Assembly (NCBI GenBank): GCA_041684965.1
Contig: JAWLGR010000015.1
Coordinates: 1 to 64,000, forward strand
Direction of reading: 5' to 3'
From: Mariniphaga sp041684965
GTDB taxonomy: Bacteria; Bacteroidota; Bacteroidia; Bacteroidales; Prolixibacteraceae
Length of the DNA stretch: 64,000 nt
Shown one piece after another: positions 16,540 to 26,740 of the stretch. The stretch's first letter is position 1, and each line of letters starts with the position of its first letter. The notes under the pieces are model-generated. The model saw only the letters and a program-made list of their open reading frames with translations, made no database searches and was not told the origin of the DNA. A program made the translations under genes and the position numbers.

Positions 16540-19329
16540 CTAATACTTATACAGCACTTTCCCAATGAAGATCTGGTCACCCATTATCATCCGGTAGATT
16601 AGCATTTGGGAGACCTTGTTCTGCGGCTTGTATTCAATCCGGTATAACACATCAGCTTTCATCATGTCTTCGAATAGGATATTAATCTTCCTTCCGTTGG
16701 CATCGAAAAGCTCCAGTCTTGAAGAGACATCCAGGGGCGCAGAAAAATTAAAATAAAGCCTGTCACCAAAGGGATTGGGGAAAACTTTGAAGGAAAAGCC
16801 TTCAGCGGCAGCAATCTCTGCTGATTTCTTTTTAGGTGGTTTTTCCGCAATTTCGTCCTTTGCTGATTTAACTACCAGGTTTCCTCCATTAAGAGTTTGT
16901 TCTACAGGCAAAAATGCATCATTATCCCACAGATTTGTGAACCAGAGTCCACCATCTCTTTTCCAGATGGTAATGGATATAAGATCCTCCAATCCCGGCT
17001 CTCCGTTATCTGTCATGGCAAACTGCAGGGTTGCACCACCACCGCCGGTTACATCCACCGGATAATCGGGATCAGTGATGTCCTGAAGGCTGCATTTACC
17101 AGTAAAAACAGCGGTATTGTCATTAACTGCAAGAGAGCTCATCACATTTCCCTTTGCCTGGTAAATATGTTGTCCGTCTGCCTCAGTTCTGCGTATGATG
17201 GTGTTGATATTTCCCTGTAGATTGGTCATTTTTTTATTGTACTTCACAGTGAACCCGAAATTGTTCTTCGAGCCGATATCGCCTGCTGCCAGTCCCATGG
17301 GATTTTCGAGAACGACATATCCTCCTCCGGATATAAAATCAGACGACGGTTGCCCAACAGTTACTATTGCTTCTCCGTCACAGTCTCCTGAAGGATCGTT
17401 GGTATAGTATCCGGTAAGCTTAACCCTGATGTCATAAACACCGACAGGTACACCATTCCATTCATATGAAGCAGCTCCGATTGCAGAAGAAGCTCCGATT
17501 TCGCCAATTGGCAATTCACCATCCACCTCGGTTACCGGAGTAACAGGTACCGTAGCAATCTCTCTGCCATCTGCCAAGAATTGAACGAACGTTGTATTAA
17601 AAAAATCACCGGCATGCCCGTCAACCTCTTCCACAACTATGGCTGCCAGAACCACTGTAGCTTCATCGGAATTCACAGACCCCGTAGACGCATAATAAAC
17701 CCCTGCATAGATAGCGCAGGCGTTTTCAGGCAGGATAGTTAAGCCGGCGGTTGGATTATCCACTTCGAAGTCAGAATCGATGTTGCTGAATACTGCTGTT
17801 ACCAGTTTTGGATTAAGTGCCGGGTTTGGATCCATTGTTCCTTCATATCCCGGCAGGTCAAGCAGCGCATAGGTCGCTGAGGCCACTAAATAGCCACCTT
17901 CAGGTGCCAGCAGAACCGGGTCGCCCATCGGCTGCGCTTCCACATAAAAGGTCACATGAGTGGCTGCCTGTCCCGCACCAGGACATTGGCCCGGGTAGAT
18001 GGAAGCGTTGAATTCCACCAGGTCGCTATAATGCTGAGTTGAGGGATTCACAGTTAATTCCGTGATGGTGACAATCTTGCTTACATCAATCATGTGCTGG
18101 CATATGCTGATGTTCCCGCATTCATCCGTTGCTGTCCAGGTGACCGTATTTATTCCAAAATTTAATTCTGCTCCGTCCAAAGTATTGTCTCCCGAGCCTG
18201 TTGTTGCCCCGGCAAGAACCCAGGTGAGCGTTTCAATGGTACCATTGTCGGTTGCGGTGGCGTCAAATTCGGTTTCTGAAATTGTATAAGTACATTCTCC
18301 GGAATCAGACGATCTTACTGCATTGGGTGAACAGATCAATGTTGGAGCTATATCATCTATTTGCAATAGTCCGAAAGCAATATTATTCTCAACATTGGTT
18401 TCATCAGGGAACAGATTATCATAATCAGCAACAAACAATACATAATACATACCGGCAGATGTTCCCTCCGGAATAACAAGAGTTGCTGTTTCGAAATTAC
18501 ACCTGCTGTCGGTTCCCAGGGATGAAATATTGCTTCCCAGGTAAATATCAGTTAATGGATCAAAAGAATTATTTTCCGACAAAAAATATCCGACACTTAC
18601 ATTTCCGATAGCAGTATTCAACGCTGAGCCCGCATAACATTGATTGCAACTCACTGTGATTTGTGCCCCTGGCCCCACACATGACTCTTCAACCTCTGCG
18701 TTCTCTACATAAAAATCGTATCTTTCAGGAAAGCTGTTCATAACAAGAGTCCGGGTCCAGTTATGTCCACCACCTGATACCATCCAGCCATAATTCCCGA
18801 TTAAAAGTCCTTCTCCCGGCCATGGATCCATATAAAAAACATCATCATCTACAATACCATGTCCAACCAATGCATGAGCTCCTCCACCTGTCCAGTCCCA
18901 CCTGAAAACATAAGGCATTCCCGAAAGAATTAAAGCCTGAACCTCCGGTTGTGTAAGCTCACTTTCACTCCCCGAAGATGAAATGCCTCCGTAATGCAAC
19001 AAAATGTCATCGATATCGTGGTCACTATGGTTATAAAGATAATTTCCACTGTTACAGGGGTGCCTGGGAGGGTCTGTTGTACCGTCAGGCACTACCCAGT
19101 GAAAGATGGGCTCCCCGCAGCAATCACTTCTCAGGAAAGCCCAGTTGGCGATTTCACATTGGGTAAATACATATCCATAGTAATTCAGAATACAAACTGA
19201 AGAAGCGTCCCAGCACCACATAGAATGTTCCTGAATGGTTTCAGGAACATCCAGCACCTGTCCGTTTACAACATTTATTGCAAAGGTTAAGGATATTATC
19301 AGTGTTAAATGAAACAATATTTTTCTCAT
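16540..19329 (-). CDS. T9SS-secreted papain-like cysteine protease with HYR and sorting domains
   Basis: This 929-residue protein has a signal peptide (1-23). The protease domain (about 28-215) has Cys39 in EHSMWCWDASS, His152 in GGGAHALVGHG and Asp168 in FYMDPW. This is the catalytic arrangement of AvrRpt2/C70-like or C39-like papain-fold peptidases. An APHP/CARDB-like domain (about 220-330), a HYR-type domain (about 333-425) and Ig-like modules follow. The last ~80 residues (FKVFPNPFGDRLYF onward) are a type A T9SS sorting domain, so the protein is exported through the outer membrane and likely anchored on the surface. It lies 11 nt after the small exported protein upstream. The target is unknown; host- or competitor-directed proteolysis is only a possibility. 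Confidence 0.82.
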   Translation of the reverse strand: MRKILFHLTLIISLTFAINVVNGQVLDVPETIQEHSMWCWDASSVCILNYYGYVFTQCEIANWAFLRSDCCGEPIFHWVVPDGTTDPPRHPCNSGNYLYNHSDHDIDDILLHYGGISSSGSESELTQPEVQALILSGMPYVFRWDWTGGGAHALVGHGIVDDDVFYMDPWPGEGLLIGNYGWMVSGGGHNWTRTLVMNSFPERYDFYVENAEVEESCVGPGAQITVSCNQCYAGSALNTAIGNVSVGYFLSENNSFDPLTDIYLGSNISSLGTDSRCNFETATLVIPEGTSAGMYYVLFVADYDNLFPDETNVENNIAFGLLQIDDIAPTLICSPNAVRSSDSGECTYTISETEFDATATDNGTIETLTWVLAGATTGSGDNTLDGAELNFGINTVTWTATDECGNISICQHMIDVSKIVTITELTVNPSTQHYSDLVEFNASIYPGQCPGAGQAATHVTFYVEAQPMGDPVLLAPEGGYLVASATYALLDLPGYEGTMDPNPALNPKLVTAVFSNIDSDFEVDNPTAGLTILPENACAIYAGVYYASTGSVNSDEATVVLAAIVVEEVDGHAGDFFNTTFVQFLADGREIATVPVTPVTEVDGELPIGEIGASSAIGAASYEWNGVPVGVYDIRVKLTGYYTNDPSGDCDGEAIVTVGQPSSDFISGGGYVVLENPMGLAAGDIGSKNNFGFTVKYNKKMTNLQGNINTIIRRTEADGQHIYQAKGNVMSSLAVNDNTAVFTGKCSLQDITDPDYPVDVTGGGGATLQFAMTDNGEPGLEDLISITIWKRDGGLWFTNLWDNDAFLPVEQTLNGGNLVVKSAKDEIAEKPPKKKSAEIAAAEGFSFKVFPNPFGDRLYFNFSAPLDVSSRLELFDANGRKINILFEDMMKADVLYRIEYKPQNKVSQMLIYRMIMGDQIFIGKVLYKY

Positions 19330-19340
19330 AGTAATAAGGT

Positions 19341-19973
19341 TTATTTGTTTTTGATATTTTCCTTAATTAATGGCAGTGCACGTTTCAATTTAAGTGATGA
19401 AAAGGACTTTCCATTTTCAGCCAGTGAATTTATTGCAGAATTAAGAGGAATCACATCCAGTGATAAAGGATCATCCTTTGAAGGAAGAAGCATAAAATCA
19501 CTTACACTTTGATATACCCTGAATATCTTCCCATAGGGCAGATTTGAAGGATGGTCTTTTTCAAATGCATCCAACTCCTTTGCAAGCGAAGCAGCGCCAA
19601 GTCCAACTATTTTCCAGTTACCATCAATTTGCGCAACAGTTAAAAGTGCTCTGTATTCACTGTCAATTATCAATGGAATTCGCCAGTCACCCGATGGGCT
19701 GAGGTAGTTTTTATCTGTCAGGACAGGATCACTGAAGAATTCTTCATTTAGAGTCAATAGTTGGTATGGTTTACCCAATTTCACTTTGTTGAATTCATCC
19801 CTGTTATTGAAACCGTAAAGCAATTCTTTGTTTGCCGGGATCTTTTCAAGATAAGCAGCATATTCTTTTTCAGCTGCTGTAACCACATCCTTCCAAACAT
19901 CCATCTGCCCGTAAGCGAAAAATGAATGGAAAAGAATAGTCATTAAAAAAATTAGCATTGTTTTCATTCTCAT
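19341..19973 (-). CDS. Exported partner of the papain-like protease, function unknown
   Basis: This 210-residue protein has a clear signal peptide (about 1-22, FFAYGQ). The mature part is a mixed alpha/beta domain, with YQLLTLNEEFFSDP, WRIPLIIDSEYRALLTVAQIDG and WKIVGLGAASLAKELDAFE. The pattern of strands and a Gly-Leu-Gly-Ala turn recalls propeptide-like or cystatin-like inhibitors of papain-fold proteases, but I do not recognise a named family. It is first in a two-gene unit with the protease, 11 nt apart. This favours a role as inhibitor, chaperone or co-secreted accessory; that role is inference. Confidence 0.6.
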   Translation of the reverse strand: MRMKTMLIFLMTILFHSFFAYGQMDVWKDVVTAAEKEYAAYLEKIPANKELLYGFNNRDEFNKVKLGKPYQLLTLNEEFFSDPVLTDKNYLSPSGDWRIPLIIDSEYRALLTVAQIDGNWKIVGLGAASLAKELDAFEKDHPSNLPYGKIFRVYQSVSDFMLLPSKDDPLSLDVIPLNSAINSLAENGKSFSSLKLKRALPLIKENIKNK

Positions 19974-20937
19974 AATGTTGATTTTTTAATCTGAATAATA
20001 AAATATCCCAATCATCATTGTTGTGTATTACAGCACATTGACAAATCACAAACAGAGTTAGCGATTGCAATTAACCGGAGGGTTCATGAAAAGTGTAAAA
20101 GAGAATCTATACCAAAACATGAATTGAGGTAAAATTTACTTTCATTGGCTGAAAGATTGTATTAAAAATTTATGGGTTAGAAAGCTGAAAGGGTTTAAAA
20201 AGGGTTTAAAAAGGCCATGTCATATAGACATGAGAAGTTCAAAAAATGTCACCTGTTACCAGGTTAAACCGGGAAGGTTGGAATTTCCGGTTTTGAGCAG
20301 AGAATTCATCTCTGATAAGATACATTTTGCCAGGTCAATTGGTATTATTAAAGGTACAATTATTTTTTAGGTTTCATTCATTATTTTCTGACAAAAGATT
20401 AATATTACATAAATCTCTGCAGAGCCAGCCAAACACCAATTATTTTGCATAAATAATAATACCCGGTACTTTTAAAGGTTTCCCTCCTCAGATTCATTTA
20501 CATATAGTATCCTTATTATTTTATCCATCTCAATAAAAACCAGAGCCGGCATGAAAGAGCCTGAAATTAAAACTGCAATTTTCAATTAATTGAATTTTAA
20601 AATCTAACAAATCGGATAAAAAATGTTCCTGTAGTTTCCCGGTTTGCCAGTTCTTAACTCCATTGAATCTTTGTCAGAATTAACTTTAACTTGATTTTTT
20701 TTGGAAATGATTCTATCAATAATTCTCATGGGAAGCATATATTTTAATTATATTTGCCATTCCTAACAAACTGACATACATTTATGCAAGCGTCGGACGT
20801 TTAGCAGAAGGAAATCGAAAAGATTTATTTTTTTAATTTTCCAATTTAACCTTTTCTGTCTTCGATAGTCAAAAGGCCTTGAAACAATCAGTAAAACCTG
20901 AAGAAAATAACGCATTAAATAAAAAATAGTAAAGCAC
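19974..20937. other. Long non-coding gap
   Basis: No gene is supported in 964 nt. It holds a direct repeat GGGTTTAAAAA (about 20190-20212), hairpin CATGTC-ATATA-GACATG (20216-20232), hairpin ACCTG-TTAC-CAGGT (20251-20264) and a TATATTTG box (20749-20756) about 180 nt before the efflux operon. It separates the protease unit (minus) from the efflux operon (plus). Confidence 0.6.
20749..20756 (+). promoter_or_regulatory. Candidate -7 box (TATATTTG) for the efflux operon
   Basis: This is an exact match to TAnnTTTG, but no clear TTTG is seen about 20 nt upstream. If used, it would give a leader of about 175 nt before the adaptor gene. Confidence 0.35.
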
Positions 20938-22056
20938 GTGGCAACAAAAAATGTTTTTAGGACTTCTATAACTATTGTTCTGATACTGGTACTTGCCGGA
21001 ATCATATTTTATCCAAAACTAAAACCGATGTTTGGACAGGAATCCGGTTCCGGACCGCAGCCAGGCCTACGAATGGGCGGAGGACCACAGGTATTGTATG
21101 CCAGCGGATATGTACTGGTACCCACCCGTATGAACGAGATGATTTACAGCACGGCATCGCTTTTACCCGATGAGGAAGTTGATCTGGCTTTTGAAGCTTC
21201 TGGCAAAATAGTAGGTATCTTTTTTGAAGAAGGAAGCCGTGTCAGAAAAGGCACTCTGATGGCAAAGATAAACGACAAACCGTTGCAGGCACAGCTGATG
21301 AAACTGCAGGCTCAGAAGAAGCTGGTAGAAGAACGGGAGTTCAGACAGCGGCAATTACTCGACCGTGATGCCATAAGCCGCGAGAGCTACGACCAGGTGG
21401 CCACTGAGCTTCAGACAATAGAAGCCGACATTATGCTTGTGGAAGCCCGTATTGCCGAAACAGAGTTGCGCGCCCCTTTCGACGGCATTGTGGGGTTGCG
21501 TTTAATAAGCGAAGGAGCCTTTGCAACTACCCAGACACGAATTGTGAGGCTGGTAAAAATCAGTCCCCTAAAGATTGAATTTTCCATTCCCGAGAGGTAT
21601 GCCGGCGAAGTTACTGCAGGGTTTCCCATTCAGTTTGCCATTGACGGATATTCCGAAACGTTCGGGGCAAAAGTATACGCCATTGACCCCAAGGTAGATG
21701 TTAATACACGTACCATTGTAGTACGTGCCCTCTATCCAAACACAAATGAAGAGCTGAAGCCCGGGAGGTTTGCCAGTGTAAGGGCACTGTTGTCGCAAAT
21801 TGACAGTGCGATTTCCATTCCAACTGAAGCATTGATTCCTGAAATGGAAGGAGAAAAGGTTTACATTGTAAAAAACGGAAAAGCTGCAGAGCGAAAAGTA
21901 TCGACCGGTCTGCGCACCGAATCGCACATACAGATAACAAGAGGTCTTGAATTTGGTGATACACTGTTAACCACAGCTATCCTCCAGCTCAGGGAAGGAC
22001 TTTCAATTCAGCTGGATACGTTAGTTACCAATCAACATTTACTTAGTGAATTATGA
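20938..22056 (+). CDS. RND efflux periplasmic adaptor (HlyD/AcrA family)
   Basis: The 372 residues start at GTG; an in-frame stop lies 18 nt upstream and no ATG fits better. The N-terminal membrane anchor spans about residues 9-27. A biotinyl-lipoyl-like part (EEVDLAFEASGKIVGIFFEEGSRVRKGTLMAKIND, here residues about 80-115), a coiled-coil hairpin (about 120-165), ELRAPFDGIVGLR (second lipoyl half) and beta-barrel plus membrane-proximal domains follow. The family links an inner-membrane RND pump with an outer-membrane TolC channel. Its stop codon overlaps the start of the pump gene by 4 nt (ATGA). Substrate range cannot be read from the sequence. Confidence 0.9.
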   Translation: MATKNVFRTSITIVLILVLAGIIFYPKLKPMFGQESGSGPQPGLRMGGGPQVLYASGYVLVPTRMNEMIYSTASLLPDEEVDLAFEASGKIVGIFFEEGSRVRKGTLMAKINDKPLQAQLMKLQAQKKLVEEREFRQRQLLDRDAISRESYDQVATELQTIEADIMLVEARIAETELRAPFDGIVGLRLISEGAFATTQTRIVRLVKISPLKIEFSIPERYAGEVTAGFPIQFAIDGYSETFGAKVYAIDPKVDVNTRTIVVRALYPNTNEELKPGRFASVRALLSQIDSAISIPTEALIPEMEGEKVYIVKNGKAAERKVSTGLRTESHIQITRGLEFGDTLLTTAILQLREGLSIQLDTLVTNQHLLSEL

Positions 22057-25000
22057 GTCTTTCGTCCTTAAGTATAAAACGGCCCGTACTGGCTACTGTA
22101 TTTTCCCTCGTAATATTACTTTTCGGGGCAATAGGGATGACTTTTCTGGGGGTAAGGGAGTTTCCCAGTGTTGACCCTCCCATTATTTCTGTCAACACAT
22201 CCTATCCGGGAGCTAATTCCGATGTAATTGAGAGCCAGATAACCGAGCCACTGGAACAATCTATAAACGGAATTCCGGGAATCCGTACCCTCACCAGCAA
22301 CAGCAGTCAGGGCAGGAGCCGGATTACAGTTGAATTTGAATTGTCGGTAGACCTGGAAACCGCTGCAAACGATGTTCGCGATAAGGTATCACAGGCACAG
22401 CGGTTTCTGCCACGGGATGCCGACCCTCCCACCGTATCGAAAGCCGATGCAGATGCGGAGCCAATCCTGATGATTGCTGTTAAGAGCCCAAAAAGGTCAT
22501 TGCTTGAACTGTCAGAAATTGCCGATCTCACATTTAAGGAACAGCTGCAAACAATTTCAGGGGTGAGTTCAGTGGGGATATGGGGAGAAAAACGTTACGC
22601 CATGCGCATCTGGCTCGACCCTGCCAAGCTTGCCGGTTACCAGATGACACCACTCGATGTTCGAAATGCCATTATGCGCGAAAATATTGAGTTACCTGCA
22701 GGCAGTATTGAAGGTAATACCACCGAGCTTACCATACGTACAATGGGTTTGATGACTACCCCCCAGGAATTTAATAATCTGATATTAAAACAAACAGGCG
22801 ACCAACTCATTCGTGTCAGAGATATAGGCAGGGCAGAACTCAGTCCGGAAGACCTGAGAGGTATTATGAAAATGAACGGGATACCTATGATCGCTACCAT
22901 AATCATCCCCCAGCCGGGAGCAAATCATATTGATATTGTTGATGATGTTTATGAAAGACTTGAGTTTATTAAAAGAGATCTTCCCGATGATGTTGAAATA
23001 GAAATCGGATTTGACAATACCAAATACATCCGCTCATCCATAAATGAAGTAAAAACAACTATATTCCTTGCATTCTTCCTGGTAGTTGTTATTATCTTTT
23101 TCTTTTTACGCGACTGGAGAACAACCATTATACCCATACTGGTTATACCCGTTTCACTTATTGGTTCCTTTTTTATCATGTACCTGGCAGGGTTTACTAT
23201 AAACGTACTGACTTTACTGGCTATCGTACTCTCCATCGGGCTGGTTGTAGATGATGCCATTGTAATGATGGAAAACATTTATGTAAAGATAGAACGGGGT
23301 ATGACCCCACAGCAGGCAGGACTGGCAGGGTCCAATGAAATATTTTTTGCAATCATTGCCACCACTATCACACTGGTTGCAGTGTTTTTCCCTATTGTTT
23401 TCCTTGAAGGCATGACCGGTAGGCTATTTCGGGAATTTAGCATCGTAATAGCAGGGGCCGTTGCCATTTCATCGTTTGTAGCTCTTACCTTTACCCCAAT
23501 GCTTTCTACCAAACTGTTAAAGTCAAGGCAAAAGCACAACCGCTTTTACAACTGGTCAGAGAAATACTATGTCAGACTCAATAATACTTACCAAAATTCG
23601 CTTAATAATTTTCTGAAATACAAATATATTTCTCTGGCAATCCTCATAGGTTCCTTCTTCCTTATTTTCAGTTTATGGAAGGTAATACCTGCCGAAATGG
23701 CTCCGCTGGAGGATCGTTCACAAATGAATGCCAGAGTTACAACAACCGAAGGAGCCACCTATGAATACACCCTTGATTATGTAGAAGATATCGGAAAGCT
23801 TGTTGAGGAAGCTATTCCGGAGCGTGACAAAGTGACCACTATGGTTCGGGGAACATTTGCATTTGTTAGGGTTACATTAACAGATCCCTCTCAGCGAACA
23901 CGTTCACAGCAGGAGATAGCAAGTCAGCTGACTGCCGAACTCCGTAAGAAAACCAGAGCAAGGGCAAATGTAGTCCAGCAGTCAACTTTCGGTGGAAGAA
24001 GGGCACGACCACCAATCCAGTATGTACTCCAGGCTCCTACAATTGATAAGCTGAGAGAGATACTTCCCGAATTCATGGCCGAAGTAAACAGTAATCCTAT
24101 TTTTGTGATGCCAGATGTGGATTTAAAATTCACGAAACCGGAACTCCAGATTGAAATCAACCGGGATAAGGCAAACCTTTTGGGTGTTTCAACCCAGAAT
24201 ATCGGGCAGACACTTCAGCTTGCACTCAGCGGGCAACGCTTCGGTTACTTTATTATGAATGGGAAACAATATCAGATATTGGGTGAATTGCACAGACAGG
24301 ATCGCAATAAACCGCTCGATTTGAAATCTCTTTACGTAAGAAATGATAAGGGCCAGATGGTTCAACTCGATAACTTCGTTACTTTAAGGGAATCAACAGC
24401 TCCCCCACAGCTCTACCGGTACAACCGTTTTGTGGCTGCAACAGTTTCCTCCAATCTTGCTGATGGACATACCATCAGTGAAGGCCTTGAAGAAATGGAT
24501 AAGATTGCAGCCAAAGTGCTTGACGATTCTTTCCGTACTGCCCTCGCCGGCGATTCAAAAGATTTTATGGAGAGTTCATCGAGTCTGATGTTTGCTTTTG
24601 TACTGGCCATCGTGCTTATCTTTCTGGTCCTTTCAGCACAGTTTGAAAGCTTCAAAGACCCGATTATAGTTATGATGACTGTACCGCTGGCTTTGACAGG
24701 AGCTTTGTTGTTCATGTGGTATTTTAACATTACTATGAACATTTTCAGTCAAATTGGTATCATCATGCTCATAGGGCTGGTATCGAAGAACGGTATTCTG
24801 ATTGTTGAATTTGCCAACCAGCGTAAACTGGCCGGAATGAATAAGCGGGAAGCCATACAATATGCTTCGGCAGCCCGTTTCCGCCCCATTCTAATGACCA
24901 GCCTTTCAACCATTCTGGGTATTCTTCCACTTGCCCTGGGGTTTGGAGAAGGAGCTCAAAGCCGGGTGGCAATGGGTACTGCTGTAGTCGGGGGCCTTGT

Positions 25001-25118
25001 TATTGCAACCATCCTAACACTGTATGTTGTACCAGGTATTTACCTGTTAATTTCAAGTGAATCAAAAAACATTAATGAAAATGCAGACAGCATTGAAGAA
25101 TCTAAAATCCCTGCTTAA
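22053..25118 (+). CDS. RND efflux pump (AcrB/MexF family)
   Basis: The 1021-residue protein has the usual RND layout: TM1 (about 10-30), the first large periplasmic loop, TM2-7 (about 335-500) with LSIGLVVDDAIVMMEN carrying the paired Asp residues of the proton relay, the second periplasmic loop (about 540-850) and TM8-12. The length and the FAFVLAIVLIFLVLSAQFESF segment are typical of hydrophobic/amphiphilic exporters (HAE-1 class). It overlaps the adaptor gene by 4 nt and the TolC-like gene in the other direction, forming a complete tripartite operon. Drug, bile acid or solvent export is the likely role; the substrate is not determinable. Confidence 0.93.
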   Translation: MSLSSLSIKRPVLATVFSLVILLFGAIGMTFLGVREFPSVDPPIISVNTSYPGANSDVIESQITEPLEQSINGIPGIRTLTSNSSQGRSRITVEFELSVDLETAANDVRDKVSQAQRFLPRDADPPTVSKADADAEPILMIAVKSPKRSLLELSEIADLTFKEQLQTISGVSSVGIWGEKRYAMRIWLDPAKLAGYQMTPLDVRNAIMRENIELPAGSIEGNTTELTIRTMGLMTTPQEFNNLILKQTGDQLIRVRDIGRAELSPEDLRGIMKMNGIPMIATIIIPQPGANHIDIVDDVYERLEFIKRDLPDDVEIEIGFDNTKYIRSSINEVKTTIFLAFFLVVVIIFFFLRDWRTTIIPILVIPVSLIGSFFIMYLAGFTINVLTLLAIVLSIGLVVDDAIVMMENIYVKIERGMTPQQAGLAGSNEIFFAIIATTITLVAVFFPIVFLEGMTGRLFREFSIVIAGAVAISSFVALTFTPMLSTKLLKSRQKHNRFYNWSEKYYVRLNNTYQNSLNNFLKYKYISLAILIGSFFLIFSLWKVIPAEMAPLEDRSQMNARVTTTEGATYEYTLDYVEDIGKLVEEAIPERDKVTTMVRGTFAFVRVTLTDPSQRTRSQQEIASQLTAELRKKTRARANVVQQSTFGGRRARPPIQYVLQAPTIDKLREILPEFMAEVNSNPIFVMPDVDLKFTKPELQIEINRDKANLLGVSTQNIGQTLQLALSGQRFGYFIMNGKQYQILGELHRQDRNKPLDLKSLYVRNDKGQMVQLDNFVTLRESTAPPQLYRYNRFVAATVSSNLADGHTISEGLEEMDKIAAKVLDDSFRTALAGDSKDFMESSSSLMFAFVLAIVLIFLVLSAQFESFKDPIIVMMTVPLALTGALLFMWYFNITMNIFSQIGIIMLIGLVSKNGILIVEFANQRKLAGMNKREAIQYASAARFRPILMTSLSTILGILPLALGFGEGAQSRVAMGTAVVGGLVIATILTLYVVPGIYLLISSESKNINENADSIEESKIPA

Positions 25119-26448
25119 TACAATACTTATTTTAATGAGCCTTTCCCTGATTGAACCAGTTACTGCTCAGGAAATTTATGATCTCAGCCGGGCAATTGTA
25201 ACCGGTCTGGAGCAGAACTTTTCGGTAAAAGTAGCCCGTAACCGTGAAGAAATTGCAGAAAACAATTACACCAGGGGGAATGCCGGATTTTTACCTTCAG
25301 TCACCACCACCAACAGGTTTGGCGGCAATGTAACATCTACAACCCAAAAGATGAACGACGGCTCGCAAAGAAATACCGATGGAATTCACAATACAACAGC
25401 CTCTGCAGCAGTTAACCTTGACATGCCCCTGTTCAGAGGGTTTAGCATTCAAACTTCATGGCAACGACTGAGTGAGTTAAAGCAGATGGGTGAATTGAAC
25501 ACTCAGATAGCAATGGAGAACCTGGTAGCCCGGATTGTTTCAGAATATTACTATCAAATTCAGCAACTTAACCTGTCAAATAATATGGATTATGCCGTCT
25601 CACTATCCAGGGAGCGTGCACGAATCGATGAAGAACGTTATCTTCTGGGTGCTTCATCCAAACTTGAATTATTGCAGTCGATTGTTTACCTGAATGCCGA
25701 CAGCTCACGGCTTGCCAGGCAGAATGAAGCCATCCTGGAATCCGAAGTAAGACTAAAAACTTTGATGTCGCTGGAGAACCTGGAAGAAAATATTGTATTG
25801 GAGGACACTTCCATTAATTATAATCCAAGACTGATTTATGAAGATTTGCTTGAATCAATGATGGAATACAATACCAGCCTGCAGATTGCCAGAAAAACTC
25901 AGGTTATTTCAGAACTCGATTATAAAATTATTGCCTCCCGCTCCTATCCCTACCTCAGCCTTTCATCGGGGTATAATTACAACTACAGGGGTTACGGTTC
26001 AGGAACAATCAGTGACTACGGGGAGTTGGCATTAAGTAGCCAACAAAACAGGGTAATTAACTACGGTGTTACCTTGGGTATGGATATCTTCAACGGATTC
26101 AACCGCCGGAGGGAAAGAGCAAATGCCATTATTGATATTGAAAACCGTATTTACCAGCTGCAGGAAATTGAACAGGAAGTGAAAGCCGAATTGCTTACCA
26201 TTTATTATGCATATGAGAACAATTTAAAGCTGGTGCAAATGGAGGAACAGAATCTGAATGTTGCCCGCGAGAACCTTGAGATTGCACTTGAACGTTACCG
26301 GCTGGGAGCACTTTCAGGTCTTGAACTGCGTGAGGTACAAAAGAGCCTGCTTGATGCAGAAGAAAGACTTATTTCCATTAAATTTCAAACCAAGCTGGCA
26401 GAAATTTCCCTGATGCAGATATCAGGACGGATTATGGAATATGTTTAG
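25075..26448 (+). CDS. TolC-family outer-membrane efflux protein
   Basis: The 457-residue product (from the ATG at 25075) has a signal peptide with LLNTILILMSLSLIEPVTAQ. An upstream in-frame GTG (25057) and a second ATG (25081) are alternatives; either ATG lies inside the end of the pump gene. Two OEP repeats follow, each with long helices separated by strands: YDLSRAIVTGLEQNFSV (start of the first) and the LEIALERYRLGALSGLELREV segment in the second. Proteins of this type form the trimeric outer-membrane duct of RND efflux systems. It is the third gene of the operon. Confidence 0.9.
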   Translation: MKMQTALKNLKSLLNTILILMSLSLIEPVTAQEIYDLSRAIVTGLEQNFSVKVARNREEIAENNYTRGNAGFLPSVTTTNRFGGNVTSTTQKMNDGSQRNTDGIHNTTASAAVNLDMPLFRGFSIQTSWQRLSELKQMGELNTQIAMENLVARIVSEYYYQIQQLNLSNNMDYAVSLSRERARIDEERYLLGASSKLELLQSIVYLNADSSRLARQNEAILESEVRLKTLMSLENLEENIVLEDTSINYNPRLIYEDLLESMMEYNTSLQIARKTQVISELDYKIIASRSYPYLSLSSGYNYNYRGYGSGTISDYGELALSSQQNRVINYGVTLGMDIFNGFNRRRERANAIIDIENRIYQLQEIEQEVKAELLTIYYAYENNLKLVQMEEQNLNVARENLEIALERYRLGALSGLELREVQKSLLDAEERLISIKFQTKLAEISLMQISGRIMEYV

Positions 26449-26707
26449 CGACTTTTCAACCAGTATTTTTAATTCGTTATTCCTTAAAGGAGTGAAAAAT
26501 TTCACTTATGTTGTTTCCTCATCTAGGGATACAAGCCATTTCATTTATTATTCTATTTAAGATAATTAAGTATGCTTTCCTGAATTAAATCCTGGACAAG
26601 AGAATTGCCTGTCCTGTTGTATTGTAAATATGTTTACCCGTCTATCCTATCATAATAACCCAGAGAAAAAGGTTTTAGTAAAAAAGAACAATACTTAAAA
26701 GAAATAG

Positions 26708-26715
26708 TAACTTTG
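26708..26715 (+). promoter_or_regulatory. Candidate -7 box (TAACTTTG) for the nadB operon
   Basis: TAACTTTG matches TAnnTTTG and lies 26 nt before the nadB start codon, the right distance for a short leader. The -33 element is not obvious. Confidence 0.4.
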
Positions 26716-26740
26716 CCGCGCATTTAAAATCAATTCTTTA

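Noticed and set aside
20763..21005. Minus-strand frame before the efflux operon
   Set aside because: It overlaps the 5' end of the adaptor gene and shows no protein features; a shadow frame.
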